A stretch of 5,696 bases of DNA, taken from assembly GCA_964540415.1 (NCBI GenBank), contig CAZIMM010000115.1:1-5696 (forward strand), read 5' to 3'. Below the pieces are notes generated by a model that searched no databases, had not been told where the DNA came from, and saw only the letters and a program-made list of their open reading frames with translations. Positions 1 through 5,370 of the stretch are shown here, one piece after another. This DNA comes from CAZIMM01 sp964540415. GTDB taxonomy: Bacteria > Bacillota > Clostridia > Oscillospirales > Acutalibacteraceae. The position numbers were made by a program, and so were the translations under genes. The stretch's first letter is position 1; every line of letters starts with the position of its first letter.

Positions 1-92
1 TAAACTTCAGAGAACATTAAAATATACGCACTTTTCAAAGCAAACATTCTGAAGGTGCACTAGTCAATAAAAACTGGACACTATTTTCAAAA

Positions 93-130
93 TGTTGTGG
101 TATATTAAAATTGTAACAGACCTGTCTAAT
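93..130 (+). repeat. IS3 left terminal inverted repeat
   Basis: This 38-bp end pairs with 1307-1344. The outer block TGTTGTGGT, the middle block TTGTAACAG and the inner block TGTCTAAT match exactly in reverse complement; the differences lie between these blocks. The middle block overlaps the -35 region of the orfA promoter, so bound transposase could also repress transcription, as in other IS3 elements (inference). Confidence 0.85.
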
Positions 131-140
131 AGTGTATAAT
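111..140 (+). promoter_or_regulatory. Promoter of the IS transposase genes
   Basis: A perfect -10 box TATAAT (135-140) lies 18 bp after a TTGTAA -35-like box (111-116) that sits inside the left inverted repeat. An AGGAGG ribosome binding site follows at 148-153. The promoter therefore belongs to the element and points at orfA. Confidence 0.65.
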
Positions 141-160
141 GACTATTAGGAGGAATGACC

Positions 161-442
161 ATGACACATTCAACAGATGAAGCCCGGAAAAAAGTAGCAA
201 TACAGCACATCCGTGACGGACGAACAATAGCAAGCCTGTCCGCAGAATACGGAGTAGCCAAGGCAACCATCAGCAATTGGGTAAAAGCATACCGCGAAGA
301 ATGCCAGACAAACGATGAAGCCAAGTCAGAACTCGAATTGCTTGAGGAGGTCAGAAAACTCCGAAAGCAAAAAGCAGAACTGGAAAAGGAAAATGACTTT
401 CTAAAAAAAGCAGCGGCATTCTTTGCAAAGGAAATCGATTAA
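161..442 (+). CDS. IS3-family transposase OrfA (DNA-binding subunit)
   Basis: OrfA recognises the IS ends and, fused to OrfB by frameshifting, makes the active transposase. The 93-residue protein has a helix-turn-helix at about residues 22-44 (TIASLSAEYGVAKATISNWV), then a charged heptad-like stretch from about residue 58 to 85 (LLEEVRKLRKQKAELEKEN) typical of the leucine-zipper oligomerisation segment of IS3 OrfA proteins. I place the start at ATG 161, because AGGAGG (148-153) lies 7 nt upstream; the in-frame ATG at 155 is only 1 nt from it, too close. The A7G run at 403-410, near the 3' end, is where ribosomes can slip -1 into orfB. The length is normal and there is no sign of damage. Confidence 0.9.
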   Translation: MTHSTDEARKKVAIQHIRDGRTIASLSAEYGVAKATISNWVKAYREECQTNDEAKSELELLEEVRKLRKQKAELEKENDFLKKAAAFFAKEID

Positions 443-455
443 CGGCTTATCGATT
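403..455 (+). promoter_or_regulatory. Programmed -1 frameshift site of the IS
   Basis: A run of seven A followed by G (403-410) is read A AAA AAA in the orfA frame, a canonical slippery heptamer. The -1 frame (397-1311) is open across it and continues into orfB. Downstream, AATCGAT (433-439) can pair with ATCGATT (449-455) across the orfA stop codon. This is a possible stimulatory stem, although it lies farther from the slip site than is typical, so the slippery run is firmer than the stem. Confidence 0.75.
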
Positions 456-495
456 CATCCAAACCAATTGTAAAACATTCGGTCTGAGGTGGCTC

Positions 496-1311
496 TTGCG
501 ACGGATGAGGATTCATCCCAACGCCTATTACAACTATCTCAAGCATAGCAAGGATTCGTATTACATTCAGAAAAGCAACGCCTGTAACGAAATAAAAAGC
601 ATTTACCACGAATTTGGCGGCATCCTCGGTCACAGAAGTATGAAGGTGTTTCTTGAGAGAAATGGGATTAACCTGAGCAAAACTACCGTACATAAATATA
701 TGAATCAAGAGCTTAAGCTCTACAGCATTTGCAGGCGAAGCAAACCCGGATACAGGAAAGGCAAACCTCACAAGATATTTCAGAACCTGCTGAATCAAAA
801 CTTTACCGTTTCTGCTCCGAACCGCGTATGGTGCACAGATTTCACATATGTACATCTTTCAAGCGGTATGGTACGTTTTAATTGCGCTGTGATTGACCTA
901 TTTGACAGAAGCATTGTCGCCAGCGAAACAGGAATGTATATTACAAGCGATCTCGCTGTAAAAACTCTTTCAAAAGCTATTTCATCGCAACGAAATATAC
1001 CCGACGGACTTATTCTCCATTCAGACCAAGGCAGCCAATACACATCCGTTGAATTCATAATGTTCTGCAAGGAACACGGCATAATCCAAAGCATGAGCAA
1101 AGCGGGATGCCCCTATGACAACGCGCCGATGGAAAGATATTACAACACATTGAAAGCAGAACTGATTAACAGATACTATTTCCGGACGGATGATGAACTG
1201 AATTACGCAATAGCAGAGTTTGCTTACGGCTGGTACAATCAGCTCCGTCCACACGCACATAACAACTATCTGACACCCTACGAAATGCGCTTCAAAAATC
1301 GACAAAATTAG
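496..1311 (+). CDS. IS3-family transposase OrfB (DDE integrase core)
   Basis: Catalytic part of the IS3 transposase, which cuts and joins DNA ends. It carries the retroviral-integrase-type triad: Asp115 (VWCTDFTY), Asp177 (HSDQGSQY) and Glu213 (NAPMERYYNTLKAE), with 35 residues between the last two, the DD(35)E spacing of the family. The C-terminus (WYNQLRPHAHNNYLTPYEM) is the usual IS3 ending. The given start is a TTG at 496 with no convincing ribosome binding site. The frame is open upstream to 397 without ATG, and the upstream residues (RLTAYRFIQTNCKTFGLRW) look like a normal OrfB N-terminus. The protein is therefore most likely made only as an OrfAB fusion of about 383 residues after a -1 shift at 403-410. 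All catalytic residues are present. Confidence 0.92.
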   Translation: MRRMRIHPNAYYNYLKHSKDSYYIQKSNACNEIKSIYHEFGGILGHRSMKVFLERNGINLSKTTVHKYMNQELKLYSICRRSKPGYRKGKPHKIFQNLLNQNFTVSAPNRVWCTDFTYVHLSSGMVRFNCAVIDLFDRSIVASETGMYITSDLAVKTLSKAISSQRNIPDGLILHSDQGSQYTSVEFIMFCKEHGIIQSMSKAGCPYDNAPMERYYNTLKAELINRYYFRTDDELNYAIAEFAYGWYNQLRPHAHNNYLTPYEMRFKNRQN

Positions 1312-1344
1312 ACACTGCTGTTACAAATTTGCTTGACCACAACA
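1307..1344 (-). repeat. IS3 right terminal inverted repeat
   Basis: Reverse complement of the left end, 30 of 38 positions matching. It begins two codons before the end of orfB and contains the orfB stop codon (TAG, 1309-1311), a compact arrangement common in IS3 elements. The terminal CA is at 1343-1344. Confidence 0.85.
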
Positions 1345-1441
1345 CCTCCTATAATAGCATTATACCATAGGGAACTACAACGCCGCAATCGTCGCTGTAT
1401 AGTTGAGAACAATTATACCATACAAATAACTGATATACAAC
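1345..1441 (-). repeat. Imperfect repeat pair, possibly a decayed CRISPR-like unit
   Basis: On the minus strand two stretches (1412-1441, 30 nt, and 1359-1381, 23 nt) both begin GTTGTA and end with the 11-mer TATGGTATAAT. They are separated by exactly 30 nt of unrelated sequence (1382-1411). Type II CRISPR repeats commonly begin GTTGTAG or GTTTTAG, end in an A/T-rich TATAAT-like tail, and have 30-nt spacers. Against this reading, the two copies differ in length and middle sequence, no third copy is visible, and no cas gene is present. A stem GTATAGTTG / CAATTATAC (1397-1405 with 1410-1418, loop AGAA) overlaps, so a plain structured RNA or a chance repeat is equally possible. The direct repeat is certain; the CRISPR interpretation is a guess. 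Confidence 0.2.
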
Positions 1442-1521
1442 AACAATTAAACTCCACTTTCAAACTACATTTCTCCAAAAAACTTGGTCAATTATTTTGT
1501 TGCACAAATAAATATAATAGC

Positions 1522-1550
1522 TTGACACCTCTTTGTAAAATAGTTATAAT
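1522..1550 (+). promoter_or_regulatory. Consensus sigma-A promoter of the URO-D-family gene
   Basis: TTGACA (1522-1527) and TATAAT (1545-1550) are both perfect and separated by 17 bp, the optimal spacing. Transcription should start near 1557, giving a leader of about 28 nt before ATG 1585. The promoter lies outside the insertion sequence, about 180 bp from its right end. Confidence 0.85.
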
Positions 1551-1584
1551 TATTCCGAAATAACAAGAACGGACGGCTTTTAAA

Positions 1585-2733
1585 ATGCTTGATCTTGACA
1601 TTGAAAGCTTCTGGCGCGATGAGGCGCTTGCCCACGCGGACAACTGCTTCGGCAGGAGCACGCCGCAGGTTGCGCTCGGCATACGTATGAGTGATGAATG
1701 TGTATTCGCGGAGCTTGGCGAGGACGGCGAGCCGTGGGGATACACTTTGCCGGAACGCAGGCTTGAGCTTAACAAACGCTATAATCAGAAGGCTGTGGAG
1801 ATTGTCGGACGTCCGCTGCTCGCTGAACGTCAGCCTGAGCCTCCCGGTTCGGAACTGCCGGGCTATCGTCAGATAGGAGAAGTATTCGGCGGGAAATATA
1901 TATTTGACGGCAAGACCACATGGCTGCGCGGCACACTGGACGATCCGGAGTCCCTTTCCCGCAAGCTTGAGGAGATAGACCTCATGCTCAGTTCTCCCGA
2001 GGCGTTCAGAGCGTTTGTCCTGCCCGCAGACTGGGATGAGAAATGCAGGGCGGTATATGAAAAGTTCGGACGCCGCCCGGGCCAATTCACAGGTGTACGC
2101 GGTCCGGTGACACTGGCAACAAGTGTCTACGGAGTCGAAAATCTGATTTTTCTTTATTATGATGACGAGGGGCTGTACAGACGTTTTTCCGATTCGATAA
2201 TGAGAGTGCTGCACGCATATATTACGCTGTTCATTGCAGAATCCGGTCACACCGAACAGGATTTTGAGCATGGCTTCAACATCTGCGACGACGACTGCTG
2301 CTTGCTGACTCCCGAAATGTATGAGGCGTTCGGATATCCGGTTCTGAAAAGCGTGTTTGACCGGGTCAGCCCGAACAAGTCTGACCGCCGCAATCAGCAT
2401 TCGGATTCGGCAATGGGTCATCTGATTCCGATACTGTCGCGTCTTAATCTTACCGGCTGCAACTTCGGCCCGACGGTGACGGTGCGCGAGATACGCAGGT
2501 ATATGCCTGAAACGCGCATAGACGGTCAGCTTGCTCCGTTCACGTTCATGCGCAACAATGAGGCTGATATAATCGCGGAGGTACGGCGCGACTGTGAGGC
2601 GGCAAAGGAGAAAGACATTCGCGGCCTGAACCTGACTACCGCCGGCTCAATCAACAACGGCTCATTGCTGACAAGTATGAGAACTGTTATGGCTGCGATA
2701 CAGAATTACGGCAGATATAATCAATCGCCTTAA
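1585..2733 (+). CDS. Uroporphyrinogen decarboxylase (URO-D) superfamily protein
   Basis: A 382-residue cytoplasmic protein of the URO-D fold, the superfamily that includes HemE and the corrinoid/coenzyme M methyltransferases such as MtaA. Recognisable family landmarks are GPVTLATSVYG (173-183), the acidic NICDDDCCLLTPEMYEAF stretch (232-249), HSDSAMGHLIPIL (272-284), GCNFGPTV (291-298), DGQLAPFTF (313-321) and LNLTTAGSINNGS (348-360). Heme synthesis is unlikely, because the HemE N-terminal active-site signature is not evident and no heme genes are nearby. His272 and Cys292 could be metal ligands, but the methyltransferase-type His-x-Cys is replaced by His-Ser-Asp-Ser, so substrate and chemistry are unknown. 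The start is ATG 1585 with only a weak ribosome binding site (GGACGG, 1571-1576). The gene is visibly richer in G+C than the IS. It is transcribed alone, between its own promoter and the terminator at 2765-2809. Confidence 0.85.
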   Translation: MLDLDIESFWRDEALAHADNCFGRSTPQVALGIRMSDECVFAELGEDGEPWGYTLPERRLELNKRYNQKAVEIVGRPLLAERQPEPPGSELPGYRQIGEVFGGKYIFDGKTTWLRGTLDDPESLSRKLEEIDLMLSSPEAFRAFVLPADWDEKCRAVYEKFGRRPGQFTGVRGPVTLATSVYGVENLIFLYYDDEGLYRRFSDSIMRVLHAYITLFIAESGHTEQDFEHGFNICDDDCCLLTPEMYEAFGYPVLKSVFDRVSPNKSDRRNQHSDSAMGHLIPILSRLNLTGCNFGPTVTVREIRRYMPETRIDGQLAPFTFMRNNEADIIAEVRRDCEAAKEKDIRGLNLTTAGSINNGSLLTSMRTVMAAIQNYGRYNQSP

Positions 2734-2764
2734 TTCCGAAAACCCGAACATATACATATTAGAA

Positions 2765-2809
2765 CCGTGCGGAAAGGGTATTCAGACCGATTCCGCACGG
2801 CTGCTTTTT
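2765..2809 (+). terminator. Intrinsic terminator after the URO-D-family gene
   Basis: A perfect 10-bp stem, CCGTGCGGAA (2765-2774) with TTCCGCACGG (2791-2800), has a 16-nt loop and is followed after CTGC by five T (2805-2809). It starts 31 bp past the stop codon, which fits a single-gene transcript. Confidence 0.85.
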
Positions 2810-2842
2810 GCCTGTTTCGGGCTGCGAATAAAAAGCATTCTA

Positions 2843-2980
2843 CTATTCAAGTTCTGTCTCCTTGAACAGCTCAAAGCAGCCCCTGCCAATCAACCCGACC
2901 GAACAGAATTCAGCTTCTTCAAAGCGGAAGTGTTTTTCGGTTGCAGTCGGTTCAGCCGACAGAACGCCCGTCAGAACTCG
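2843..2980 (-). pseudogene. Coding-like remnant or dispersed repeat in the intergenic gap
   Basis: The minus strand has a 45-codon open stretch between a TAG (2981-2983) and its own TAG stop (2843-2845). Its residues look protein-like rather than random, for example EKHFRFEEAEFCSVGLIGRG followed by CFELFKETELE at the end. There is no ATG and no ribosome binding site, so it is not a complete gene. The + strand is also open here in two frames (one with a TTG at 2862), which hints at a repeated element or at base composition rather than true coding. I do not recognise the family. Treat it as a possible C-terminal gene fragment or an intergenic repeat. Confidence 0.3.
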
Positions 2981-3038
2981 CTATATGAACGTACTTTTAA
3001 TAATATTGTCAATTTGTCAAAAATACTGCTATTTTTGC

Positions 3039-3067
3039 TTGCAAAAGTTCAGCCTTTGATATATAAT
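3039..3067 (+). promoter_or_regulatory. Likely promoter of the ceramidase-like gene
   Basis: TTGCAA (3039-3044), a 17-bp spacer, then a perfect TATAAT (3062-3067). Transcription would start near 3074, leaving an untranslated leader of about 135 nt. A second, weaker candidate (TTGAGC 3144-3149 and TATAAA 3165-3170, spacer only 15 bp) lies nearer the gene. Confidence 0.55.
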
Positions 3068-3149
3068 CAGAAAATACATCACTGTTCATTTCCCCGAGTG
3101 TCGCCGTGATTCGGGTTTCTTGATTACAGTTCTCCGTTTTGCATTGAGC

Positions 3150-3165
3150 ATGATAATTTTATCAT
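3150..3165. promoter_or_regulatory. AT-rich palindrome, possible operator
   Basis: ATGATAATTTTATCAT is a perfect 16-bp palindrome 43 bp before the ATG of the ceramidase-like gene. It resembles half-sites bound by Fur-type regulators (TGATAAT and its complement), but lacks the central base and has one mismatch in the second half. It could equally be a small RNA hairpin in the leader or chance in AT-rich DNA. Confidence 0.25.
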
Positions 3166-3208
3166 ATAAAAAGACGTAAAATTTGGCATAGTGGGAGCTG
3201 TGTTAATT

Positions 3209-4753
3209 ATGACAGGAATAAAAAAATTCTTGGCGGTTCTTCTGGCGTTATGCGTATTTGTAACAGCACAAAGCATCACTGTTCAGGCAAAAAGCGAGCA
3301 AGTCTTCAACATTGAAAGCCTGCTTCCGTATGCAGCCAAGCTCATCAGCGGCATCACGGATTTGTACAGCTTTTTCGGCAGAACCGTAAGTAAGCTTATT
3401 CCTCCGCCAAAACTCGAAACAGGAACTTATGACATTTCGGATGAAGCCCCGGCTGAATATTATACCGTGGGCTTTGCAAAATCGTTAATTATGCCGGATG
3501 ATATATATTCAAAAAAATATTATGTTGCCGGTTTCTCAATAAACAATCCCGCAACGGGAATACTTGACGATTTAACCGCAAGCGCAGTCTGGATTGATGA
3601 CAATTCGGGAAATGGCGGCGTTATATTTGCGTCGGTTGACTGTGTGGGGCTTTCAAAATATGATGTGGACAGAATCCGAAAAAATCTTAAGGATTTTTCT
3701 GACGAAAGCGGCTGTCGCTCAATAAATATCATGAGCACGCACACTCATGCCGGCATTGACACAATGGGTATGTGGGGGAATATTCCAAAGAGCGGCCGCG
3801 ACAGCGAATACATGAAAATTGTGTATGACGGAATTGAAAATGCGGTTCGGAATGCTTATAAAAACAGAACGCGGGGCAGCTTGTATTTCGGAAAAGCGGA
3901 ATCCGAAACCCTTCAGTACGACACCCGTATGCCGTCGGTTTATTCTGACGAGCTTACAAGATTAAGGTTTGTTCCTCTCAACAACGGAACAGAAGTCTGG
4001 ATATTGAATTTTGCGGCGCATGCTGAATCGCTTCTTCGCGGCAATTCATTGATAAGCGCCGACTTCCCGCACTATCTCCGCGAGAGAATAAAAGAAAAAA
4101 CCGGTGCAGAGTCGATATTCTTTAACGGGGCCATCGGCGGTTTGATTAAGACCGTTAACCGTTTGCAGGACACGACAATTTCCGTCCGGCAGGACGGCGA
4201 AGAACTTGCTGATATTGCAATTGCGATAACCGGAGAGGAAAAGCTGTCACCCCGAATCGGTTATATCCGTCAGGAGTTTTATGTACCGATTGACAATCCG
4301 GTTATGGCCGTTTGTGCCGAGGTCGGGATAATTAAACACAGCAAGGTCGCAAGCGGAGAAGGAAAGCTGGGCTTTTCCATGAAAACCGAGTTGAACTTCT
4401 TCGATATCGGCGGAGTAAAAATACTGCTTGTGCCCGGGGAGATATTCCCGGAGCTGGTTTTCGGAGGGTATCTTGACGCGGATTCCGCGGCAAACTGCGA
4501 CCCCGGCAAAAATCCGAAACCGCTTATAGAAATCGCCGGATTTGAAGACCTGATAATTTTCGGGCTTGCAAACGATGAAATCGGATATATCATCCCCCCG
4601 AATGATTATCTCCTTGACGAAACCCTGCCGTTTTTGCAGTCGGCAACCGATAAAAACGGCAGAACCTTATATGAAGAAACCAACTGCGTCGGCACAAAAG
4701 CCGCACAGTCTGTGGCGGATGCCTTTGCAACTATGATGCAGCAGGCACCGTGA
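3209..4753 (+). CDS. Secreted neutral/alkaline ceramidase-family hydrolase
   Basis: Predicted exported amidase related to neutral ceramidases, zinc enzymes that cleave the N-acyl bond of ceramide to release sphingosine and a fatty acid. With ATG 3209 as start the protein has 514 residues and a clear signal peptide: MTGIKKF, a hydrophobic core, and cleavage probably after VQA (residue 27). GGGAG (3193-3197) lies 11 nt upstream; the GTG at 3191 would put extra residues before the signal and overlaps this site. Family landmarks in order: STHTHAG (His178, His180), NFAAHAES (His271), an ISADFPHY segment near the usual catalytic serine region, FFNGAIGG (305-312), VPGEIFPE (Glu411) and NDEIGYIIPP (Tyr460). 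These correspond to the two His, Glu and Tyr zinc ligands of bacterial ceramidase. It is shorter than the roughly 650-residue enzymes and appears to lack their C-terminal Ig-like domain. No cell-wall anchor or membrane tail is seen. True ceramide specificity is not shown; other amide substrates are possible. Confidence 0.82.
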   Translation: MTGIKKFLAVLLALCVFVTAQSITVQAKSEQVFNIESLLPYAAKLISGITDLYSFFGRTVSKLIPPPKLETGTYDISDEAPAEYYTVGFAKSLIMPDDIYSKKYYVAGFSINNPATGILDDLTASAVWIDDNSGNGGVIFASVDCVGLSKYDVDRIRKNLKDFSDESGCRSINIMSTHTHAGIDTMGMWGNIPKSGRDSEYMKIVYDGIENAVRNAYKNRTRGSLYFGKAESETLQYDTRMPSVYSDELTRLRFVPLNNGTEVWILNFAAHAESLLRGNSLISADFPHYLRERIKEKTGAESIFFNGAIGGLIKTVNRLQDTTISVRQDGEELADIAIAITGEEKLSPRIGYIRQEFYVPIDNPVMAVCAEVGIIKHSKVASGEGKLGFSMKTELNFFDIGGVKILLVPGEIFPELVFGGYLDADSAANCDPGKNPKPLIEIAGFEDLIIFGLANDEIGYIIPPNDYLLDETLPFLQSATDKNGRTLYEETNCVGTKAAQSVADAFATMMQQAP

Positions 4754-4780
4754 CGATAAAAACGAAAGAAGATGCGGATT

Positions 4781-5104
4781 ATGGACCCTTCAAAGAAAAA
4801 AGAATTAAAAGACTCCTATAAGAACAAGGCTGTTGTCGGCGGCGTTTACTGCATTCAGTGCAGTGGGAATCAGCGTAAGTGGATAAAGTCAACAGAAAAC
4901 ATTGAGGGCATTAAGAACAGATTTAATTTCGCAATGCTGACACACTCCTGCCCTGAGCCTGAGATGCGCAAGGAGTGGCTCGAATACGGCGAAAAATCGT
5001 TTTCTTTAACAGTCCTTGAAGAATTGGAAAAGAAGGAAACTCAGACGCAAAAGGAGTTTTCTGACGACATCGAGCTTCTCAAGGAGATGTGGCTGGAAAA
5101 ATAA
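4781..5104 (+). CDS. Small GIY-YIG-like protein, probably degenerate
   Basis: A 107-residue protein resembling the short stand-alone proteins that databases label GIY-YIG nuclease family, which share a lysine-rich start (MDPSKKKELKDSYKNK), a GIY-like strand (Gly21-Val22-Tyr23), an Arg-bearing helix (Arg47) and a C-terminal EWLEYGEKSFSLTVLEEL block (65-82). The second signature, YIG, reads Trp34-Ile35-Lys36, so the catalytic tyrosine and glycine are missing and nuclease activity is doubtful. I prefer ATG 4781 over ATG 4772, because family members start at this MD..KK segment; neither has a strong ribosome binding site. It begins 27 bp after the ceramidase-like gene with no terminator between, so the two are probably co-transcribed. 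Its role is unknown, and a functional link to its neighbour is not implied. Confidence 0.7.
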   Translation: MDPSKKKELKDSYKNKAVVGGVYCIQCSGNQRKWIKSTENIEGIKNRFNFAMLTHSCPEPEMRKEWLEYGEKSFSLTVLEELEKKETQTQKEFSDDIELLKEMWLEK

Positions 5105-5106
5105 TA

Positions 5107-5137
5107 CTGTTCCGGAACAGCATAATGCCTTTGCATT
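5107..5137. other. Palindrome and small stem-loop after the GIY-YIG-like gene
   Basis: CTGTTCCGGAACAG (5107-5120) is a perfect 14-bp palindrome two bases past the stop codon. AATGC (5124-5128) pairs with GCATT (5133-5137) just after it. A T-run follows only at 5150-5155, 12 nt away, so this is a poor match to an intrinsic terminator. It may still end or stabilise the upstream transcript, or be a protein-binding site. Confidence 0.3.
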
Positions 5138-5179
5138 CGTGTAGTTGAATTTTTTATTCGCTTGCGGACGCAGAAATGC

Positions 5180-5208
5180 TTGATAATATCCGCAGTCGGT
5201 GCTATAAT
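5180..5208 (+). promoter_or_regulatory. Promoter of the leader and GNAT gene
   Basis: TTGATA (5180-5185), a 17-bp spacer and a perfect TATAAT (5203-5208). Transcription should begin near 5215, so the acetyltransferase mRNA carries an unusually long leader of about 184 nt. Confidence 0.75.
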
Positions 5209-5216
5209 CATATGTG

Positions 5217-5242
5217 CCGTAAAGTGCTTCGCACGATTACGG
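5217..5242 (+). other. Hairpin at the 5' end of the GNAT leader
   Basis: CCGTAA (5217-5222) pairs with TTACGG (5237-5242), and inside it GTGC (5224-5227) pairs with GCAC (5231-5234) around a TTC loop. It lies within a few bases of the predicted transcription start and has no T-run, so it is more likely an mRNA-stabilising or regulatory structure than a terminator. Confidence 0.5.
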
Positions 5243-5288
5243 TAATTCGCCGCAAGGCAGATTATATTTTATTTTAGGAGATTGCTTT

Positions 5289-5324
5289 TTGAAGAAAAAC
5301 AACGCCTCGGAGATTGCAGGCTGA
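5289..5324 (+). CDS. Possible leader peptide, 11 residues
   Basis: A TTG start at 5289, 8 nt after a TAGGAG ribosome binding site (5275-5280), opens a short frame reading MKKNNASEIAG and ending in TGA at 5322-5324. The stop codon abuts the terminator-like hairpin that starts at 5325. This order (promoter, short peptide, terminator, real gene) is that of ribosome-dependent attenuators, so translation of the peptide may control read-through. The peptide has no run of one amino acid pointing to a sensed amino acid. Too short to support by composition; the case rests on position and the ribosome binding site. Confidence 0.35.
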   Translation: MKKNNASEIAG

Positions 5325-5370
5325 CCAGGAGACTTGTGAAATCTTTTCAACACAGGTCTTCCGGATTTTT
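5325..5370 (+). terminator. Terminator-like hairpin upstream of the GNAT gene (candidate attenuator)
   Basis: GACTTGTG (5331-5338) pairs with CACAGGTC (5351-5358) with one G-U pair. The stem extends outward through CC and GGA (5325-5330) with TTCCGG (5359-5364), allowing single-base bulges, and is followed by ATTTTT (5365-5370). It lies between the promoter at 5180-5208 and the gene's ribosome binding site at 5387, where it would stop transcription before the gene unless something prevents folding. Confidence 0.55.

Larger units (their letters stand above)
93..1344 (+). mobile_element. Complete IS3-family insertion sequence, 1252 bp
   Basis: The element is bounded by 38-bp imperfect inverted repeats (93-130 and 1307-1344) that begin TGTTGTGGT and end ACCACAACA, the TG...CA termini usual for IS3 elements. 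I count 30 of 38 matching positions, including two exact 9-bp blocks and one exact 8-bp block in the same register. Inside are orfA (helix-turn-helix) and orfB (DDE integrase core) in relative frames 0 and -1, joined by an A7G run. The length is normal for the family, and both frames are intact, so it could be active. The bases outside the ends (CAAA left, CCTC right) do not form a 3-4 bp target duplication, which suggests later rearrangement at one end. The subgroup (IS150-like or another) cannot be settled by eye. Confidence 0.9.

Noticed and set aside
439..1305. Several minus-strand frames opposite orfB.
   Set aside because: Shadows of the transposase; the + strand shows an intact DDE motif.
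1333..1563. A 76-codon + strand frame starting with TTG in the IS right end.
   Set aside because: No ribosome binding site, low-complexity AT-driven residues, overlaps the IS end and the promoter of the next gene.
1492..2421. A 309-codon open frame on the minus strand opposite the URO-D-family gene.
   Set aside because: It mirrors the GC-rich codon bias of the real gene; no family is recognisable, and it overlaps the clear + strand gene and its promoter.
2862..3059. A 65-codon + strand frame starting with TTG.
   Set aside because: No ribosome binding site, no recognisable domain, and it overlaps the predicted promoter at 3039-3067. The minus strand looks at least as protein-like.
3191..3208. 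GTG at 3191 as start of the ceramidase-like gene.
   Set aside because: It overlaps the GGGAG ribosome binding site and would add residues before an otherwise normal signal peptide; ATG 3209 fits better.
5107..5155. Intrinsic terminator after the GIY-YIG-like gene.
   Set aside because: The stems are short and the T-run is 12 nt from the nearer stem; kept only as a palindrome of uncertain role.
5289..5370. T-box riboswitch upstream of the GNAT gene.
   Set aside because: The conserved T-box antiterminator sequence (AGGGTGG-type) is absent, and the gene is not an amino-acid or tRNA-synthetase gene.
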